A stretch of 64,000 bases of DNA, taken from contig OX442320.1 of assembly GCA_949358305.1 (NCBI GenBank), positions 9,936,259-10,000,258 on the forward strand. Direction: 5' to 3'. Under the pieces are notes generated by a model. The model saw nothing but the letters and a program-made list of their open reading frames with translations. It had not been told where the DNA came from and searched no databases. Positions within the stretch are counted from its first letter, which is position 1. Each line of letters begins with the position of its first letter. The position numbers and the translations under genes are program-made. This document shows, piece by piece, positions 59,701 through 64,000 of the stretch. The DNA comes from Strigamia acuminata. Lineage: Eukaryota; Arthropoda; Chilopoda; Geophilomorpha; Linotaeniidae.

Positions 59701-61450
59701 ATCTGGAACGACAAAATGGTTGTCGATCTATTTCGGCCTCTAAACAAATCAAATTCCGACCCCGGAAAGCGTGTTTTAGCTCATTTCACATTGTTTTCGG
59801 TACTAAGTGTCGTAGGTACATCGGTCTAACTTATCGTTTATACGACGATACAATTGCGATTTTCTTAAAAAAATTTAGTACAAAATATTTGTGAATTAAT
59901 CATTTTTAGACTAAACAAATGTTGCTCTACAAGTTTACAATTGGAAATTTCAGTCTATTTCTAACGGTTTCCGAGATAATTTTCAAATGACCTTGAAGGA
60001 ACATCCCAAGGTCAAATTTGGGGTCACCAAAAGATTGCCCCACCCAACTTTAATACTTTGCCATCATTAGATTACATGAATTGTCAGCACTTTCAGAAAT
60101 ATTTAGTAGAGAAACTACGGCTAATACGAAGCAAACTTTGGCGGAAAAAGTACAGCGGAACGGAATAAACCGTCTTCCGTTTTAACTGCGTCAAGAAGTT
60201 TGACTTCTAGCGTGTGGCCATTTCTCTCGACGAACCCTTTCCAAACGTCGAGTGGCCGCCATTAGCCGTCTATCTTTCGATCAAGCGCTTCATCTTTCAG
60301 GTGTTTTTCAGCAAATTAACCTCAATTGGACACCACCTGCGCATCTTTCGTCGGAAGCACAAAAGCCCAAAAAACACTTTTTATGGTTTTCTGGGTTAAA
60401 AATCCACATTTCTCATTGTAATTGCATCAAAAATGAATTACAGCGTTAATTAACGCCCTTCAAAACGCTTAATTACCTCAGAGAAAAAAAATACGAAACA
60501 ATAAATTACCAAATCTCTCCACAACGTTGCATAAATAACCCGGAATTTATTTCCCTGTTTTTTTTTTTAAATTTATTTAATTACAAACTGTAATCGTAAC
60601 GTCAAACTTCATCAAAATATAAGCCTACAGTGTATTCAACCCACATCTTATCTTGACAAGCAAAAATCCAGGGATGAAAGAAGTTTATCCCCTGGTGAGA
60701 AGAAAGGGACTCACTCTAGTGAGTGAAGTGAAAGGTTGCGATAATATCATTGAATGCAGCTTCCCGTTGCCATTGGCGACCACTTTGATAGCTAAGAATT
60801 ATGTTTAACTTTAAAATTCAGTCGAAAAAATTGTAATCACGAGTCAGATGTTTAGTTTATTGCTTTAATTAGGATTTAAGAGTCATTTGATGAGTTGATG
60901 CAGATGCGCGGCGTGAGAAAATGGCGTTATTAGCATTAAGGCGAATAGAAGCGTCATTGGGGGGCATTTAGGGCTATTTCTTCGCTATCACGAGTCGGGA
61001 TCTTTCGCTCGAATGTTGCCGATGAGGCAAGTGCATGTGACCTCGTTTTTTCTTAGGGTTTTGACGAATAATTTAAATTTCGTAATCAAAATGCATTTCG
61101 TTGTTGGTTCGTTGTGTTTTAATGTGGCGTTTTGCCACCAGTCGATTGGGAGTTGTTTATGTCGTCACTAGGCGCCACTTGGGTTTTTGTTACGCATTAA
61201 GTGAATAGAATTAGGTAAGTTTATCTTGTTCTTGTAGAGCGGATTAAATAATAAATAAATTTAAAAAAAGTGGAAAGCGAAGCGGATCAATGTCCTCTGG
61301 GATTTGTGACATGCGCAGACGGGAAAGTTAAAAACTATTTACATTTACGACGCGACATAAAATTTAAGTTTTCATCCACTTTTTTTTGGCTCTTGTCCCA
61401 ATAAATCCTCCATTTCCCACAGGATTTCGCGAGGGAATTAGATTCAAAAA
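56800..61450. other. Intergenic DNA, no gene supported
   Basis: Homopolymer runs and AT-rich DNA alternate with less AT-rich pockets (57880-58200, 59330-59620, 60080-60330). The open frames here are short, lack splice partners and show no familiar motif. Confidence 0.4.
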
Positions 61451-61459
61451 GTCCAAAAA

Positions 61460-61900
61460 GTTCAAAAATGAAAATTCAAAATAAATCGAAAATATTTCAA
61501 AAATCCAAAAAAATCCAAAAAAAATTCAAAAATTCAAAAAAAACCAAAAAAAAACCAAAAATCCCAAATAATTCAAACAAATTCAAAAATCCAAAAAAAT
61601 TCAACAAGAAATTCAAAAATCCAAAAAAAAACCCAAAAAAATTCAACAAGAAATTCAAAAATCCAAAAAAATTCAACAAGAAATTCAAAAATCCAAAAAA
61701 ATTCAACAAGAAATTCAAAAATCCAAAAAAATTCAACAAGAAATTCAAAAATCCAAAAAAAGAGATTCAAAAAATCCAAAAAACCATTTAAAAACTCAAA
61801 ATCCAAAAAAATTGAACAAATAATTCAAAAATCCAAAAAAATCAAACAAATGTTTCAAAAATCCAAAAAAAAAAAATTCCAAATTCCAAAAAAATCGAAC
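61460..61900. repeat. 30-bp tandem array
   Basis: ATTCAACAAGAAATTCAAAA repeats with an exact 30-bp period at 61600-61750, flanked by decayed AAATCCAAAAAAATTC units. Lys-rich or Phe-rich frames are artefacts of a period divisible by three. Confidence 0.95.
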
Positions 61901-62062
61901 AAATATCTAAAATTCGAACCAAAATGGTGGAAATGTCATTTAACCTCGTGTTTGTTGGTCAGGCGTCGTGGGACGGTTAAAAATGACCGTTCCCCGCAAG
62001 TGCCAATTCCGAGAAGTTGCTTAATAGGTTATTGGATCACGTGGTGTGGCTCGGGCCAATGA

Positions 62063-63972
62063 TTATGCGTGGGGAATGTAGACGGGTTGCGGGTGTATCA
62101 ATGGCAGACATGTTATTTTGATGAGCGTTTCGAAATGCGATGATTCGGGGCGTTTTCGCAGCCGATCTCTCAAAAGGTGGCCCTCAGGTAAGTCGTACAC
62201 ATACGCTTCATTGGCCATTCCAGGCAGGTTTAGCGGAAGTGACAAGGTCACGAGGGGTATTGTGGGAGTTTTACGGGTGAATTGCGACGTCTGAATTACT
62301 TTTTTCTCGTAAGAAAAAAAAAATGAACAAAAAATGTGATTTATTGCGCGTTTTTGTCGTTTTATTGTGTTTTTCGGTTGACTTTATGGAGAAAAGTGGT
62401 TTTATTTGAAATTTGAGATATTTTATGGTTTATGTGGTTATTATGTTTTTATTTTTTTATTTTTTAAATTTTCTGAAATTTTTAATTTAGTAAAGATCAG
62501 AAATGATGATATTAGATTGTGAGACTCGCATTAATTTAATGCGGCTTCTAAATGGGGAGAAATTTGCATCAGAATTTGACCTTGTGTGTGGGACTGTGGG
62601 GCTATAGGAATAAAATTAAAACAAAAAAAAAATTTAATGGGTGTCTCGAAAGACTTTATCATCGATGTACTAACCAACCAAAGGTACTAATCAAACCTTA
62701 ATTTGCATTTATTCCGTTTCAGCGACCAATGAACCGCAAGAAACGCAAAAAATGCAAGAAAAACGTGAAAAATGCAAGAAAAATGTGAAAAATGCAAGAA
62801 AAACGTGAAAAATGCAAGAAAAATGTGAAAAATGCAAGAAAAACGTGCAAAATCGTACAAGAAAAACGTGAAAAATGCAAGAAAAATGTGAAAAATGCAA
62901 GAAAAACGTGCAAAATCGTACAAGAAAAACGTGAAAAATGCAAGAAAAACGTGAAAAATGCAAGAAAAATGTGAAAAATGCACGAAAAACGTGCAAAATC
63001 GTACAAGAAAAACGTGAAAAATGCAAGAAAAACGTGAAAAATGCAAGAAAAATGTGCAAAATGCAAGAAAAATTGTGAAAAATGCAAGAAAAACGTGAAA
63101 AATGCAAGAAAAATGTACAAAATACATGAAAAACGTGAAAAATGCAAGAAAAAAGTGCAAAATACAAGAAAAACGTAAAAAATGCAAACGCAAAAATTAA
63201 AACCACGCTTAAAACTGCAAAAACTGCAAGAAAAATGCAAAAAAATGCATCAGACATTAACTGACACCCCATGATTACATGTTTACCATTGAAAATCAAT
63301 CATCCACAACACATTTAGGCCTATTCATCAATACTATAGAGTTTGGAAGCTCTTATCTCTCTTTTTTGTACTCGTTTTTATTCAGTATCCTGACACAAGT
63401 AAATTCTCTCGAGGATTAAGCCATCGTGTCCAACCGTGCACTTCTCTAATCTCTGCACACAAAAACAGTTGGGGAGCCGCGAGTATTACTGTTTTTTTTA
63501 TATATATGTATTCTTTTTATTTATTTTTTTATACTGTGGTTAAATAATGGTCTCCACCAGCGGGAGTAATTCAGTAGGAGTAAAAAGAGAATGAAAAATG
63601 AAAGCCGTTCATCTTTTTTGTTTTGTTGCCATAGTGACAAGTGAAGATGGATGCGTGCATGGTACACACAAAAAGTAAAGAAATTAATTTAAATTTTTTT
63701 TTAGTTGGAATTTTGGGATATTTTAAAAATTGTTAATTTTTAAAAAATTAAAATTTTTTTTTAAAATTTTTTTTTAATTTTTTAATTTTTTGCGGTTAAA
63801 AGTTGAGAATTCATGAAAAATGTTTTAAAAATGTGTGAAATTCGTGAGAGAAACTTACCCCGCGGTTGTTAAGGTGTGTTTTGTCAATGTCTGCTTTCAC
63901 CTCAAACGTGCAAAGTCGTTCTGGCAGAAGATAATTCTGTGCTCTCTGCTTGCTGCCCGAGCCGAGCCGCAT
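62063..63972 (-). CDS. Weak candidate two-exon gene, 113 aa
   Basis: Exon 63859-63972 starts at ATG 63972 (MRLGSGSKQRAQNY...) and ends CGCGGG|GTAAGT. A possible acceptor (TAATTCAG) leads to exon 62063-62290, which is open for 75 codons in the matching phase 0 and contains YVYDLPEGHLLRDRLRKR. The amino-acid composition looks protein-like and the donor is strong. I do not recognise a family. The 1.57-kb intron is largely a 20-bp tandem array. The first exon could instead be the leader of some other minus-strand gene. Confidence 0.3.
62740..63185. repeat. 20-bp tandem array with 23-bp variants
   Basis: CGTGAAAAATGCAAGAAAAA repeats every 20 bp; a 23-bp variant (CGTGCAAAATCGTACAAGAA) is interspersed four times at 62840-63020, forming a higher-order pattern. 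Confidence 0.95.
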
Positions 63973-64000
63973 GTGAGCGATTCGAGCGCCACAAAGCGAA

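Noticed and set aside
61468-61806. Lys/Asn- and Phe-rich frames on both strands
   Set aside because: They follow from the 30-bp array with a period divisible by three.
62687-63299. Three overlapping minus-strand frames of 168-196 codons, Phe-rich
   Set aside because: They are read-through of the 20/23-bp array and differ only by frame.

Overview
The window is nuclear DNA of an invertebrate animal, most likely an ecdysozoan and probably an arthropod or close relative. The reasons are an E75 (NR1D-type, ecdysone-pathway) nuclear receptor, two GPI-anchored Ly6 proteins with arthropod-like exon phases, a PDGF/VEGF-like factor, spliceosomal introns of about 55-80 bp, and no prokaryote-like gene packing. 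The DNA is AT-rich; the last E75 exon is an exception and is clearly GC-rich. Gene models were built by hand from splice sites and reading phase, so exon ends are predictions.

Layout. Positions 1-37304 (minus) hold E75. Six common exons lie at 1-7754 and the 3' end runs off the window. At least four alternative first exons (ATGs at 4770, 8497, 29452 and 37304) have the right phase to splice into the common exons. The 8.5-37 kb stretch is intron and promoter DNA with about a dozen tandem arrays. Positions 38179-44339 (plus) hold a complete 18-exon CASD1 homologue, divergent from the most distal E75 exon. Positions 45412-49169 (minus) hold two Ly6/three-finger genes with a small membrane coiled-coil protein between them. 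Positions 49540-50879 (plus) hold eIF1, head to head with the second Ly6 gene. Positions 52749-53853 (minus) hold a PDGF/VEGF-like secreted factor with a TATA box upstream. From 54 to 62 kb I see no gene, only repeat debris including two copies of a dispersed element. A weak two-exon gene candidate lies at 62063-63972 (minus).

Main observations. (1) Six perfect matches to the inverted-repeat ecdysone response element consensus occur in the E75 span and none was seen in the other 26 kb. About 0.04 would be expected by chance in 38 kb. One lies about 255 bp upstream of the distal E75 start, and a pair at 22.25-22.46 kb brackets an RFX-type X-box. (2) Extended half-sites TCAAGGTCA (FTZ-F1/ERR type) are also enriched there. 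(3) Nearly all tandem arrays have unit lengths of 20-21, 30-31, 41 or about 72 bp, multiples of roughly 10.3 bp, which recalls the helically phased A/T clusters of nematode introns. (4) The four CASD1 introns longer than 600 bp each owe their length to a different private array.
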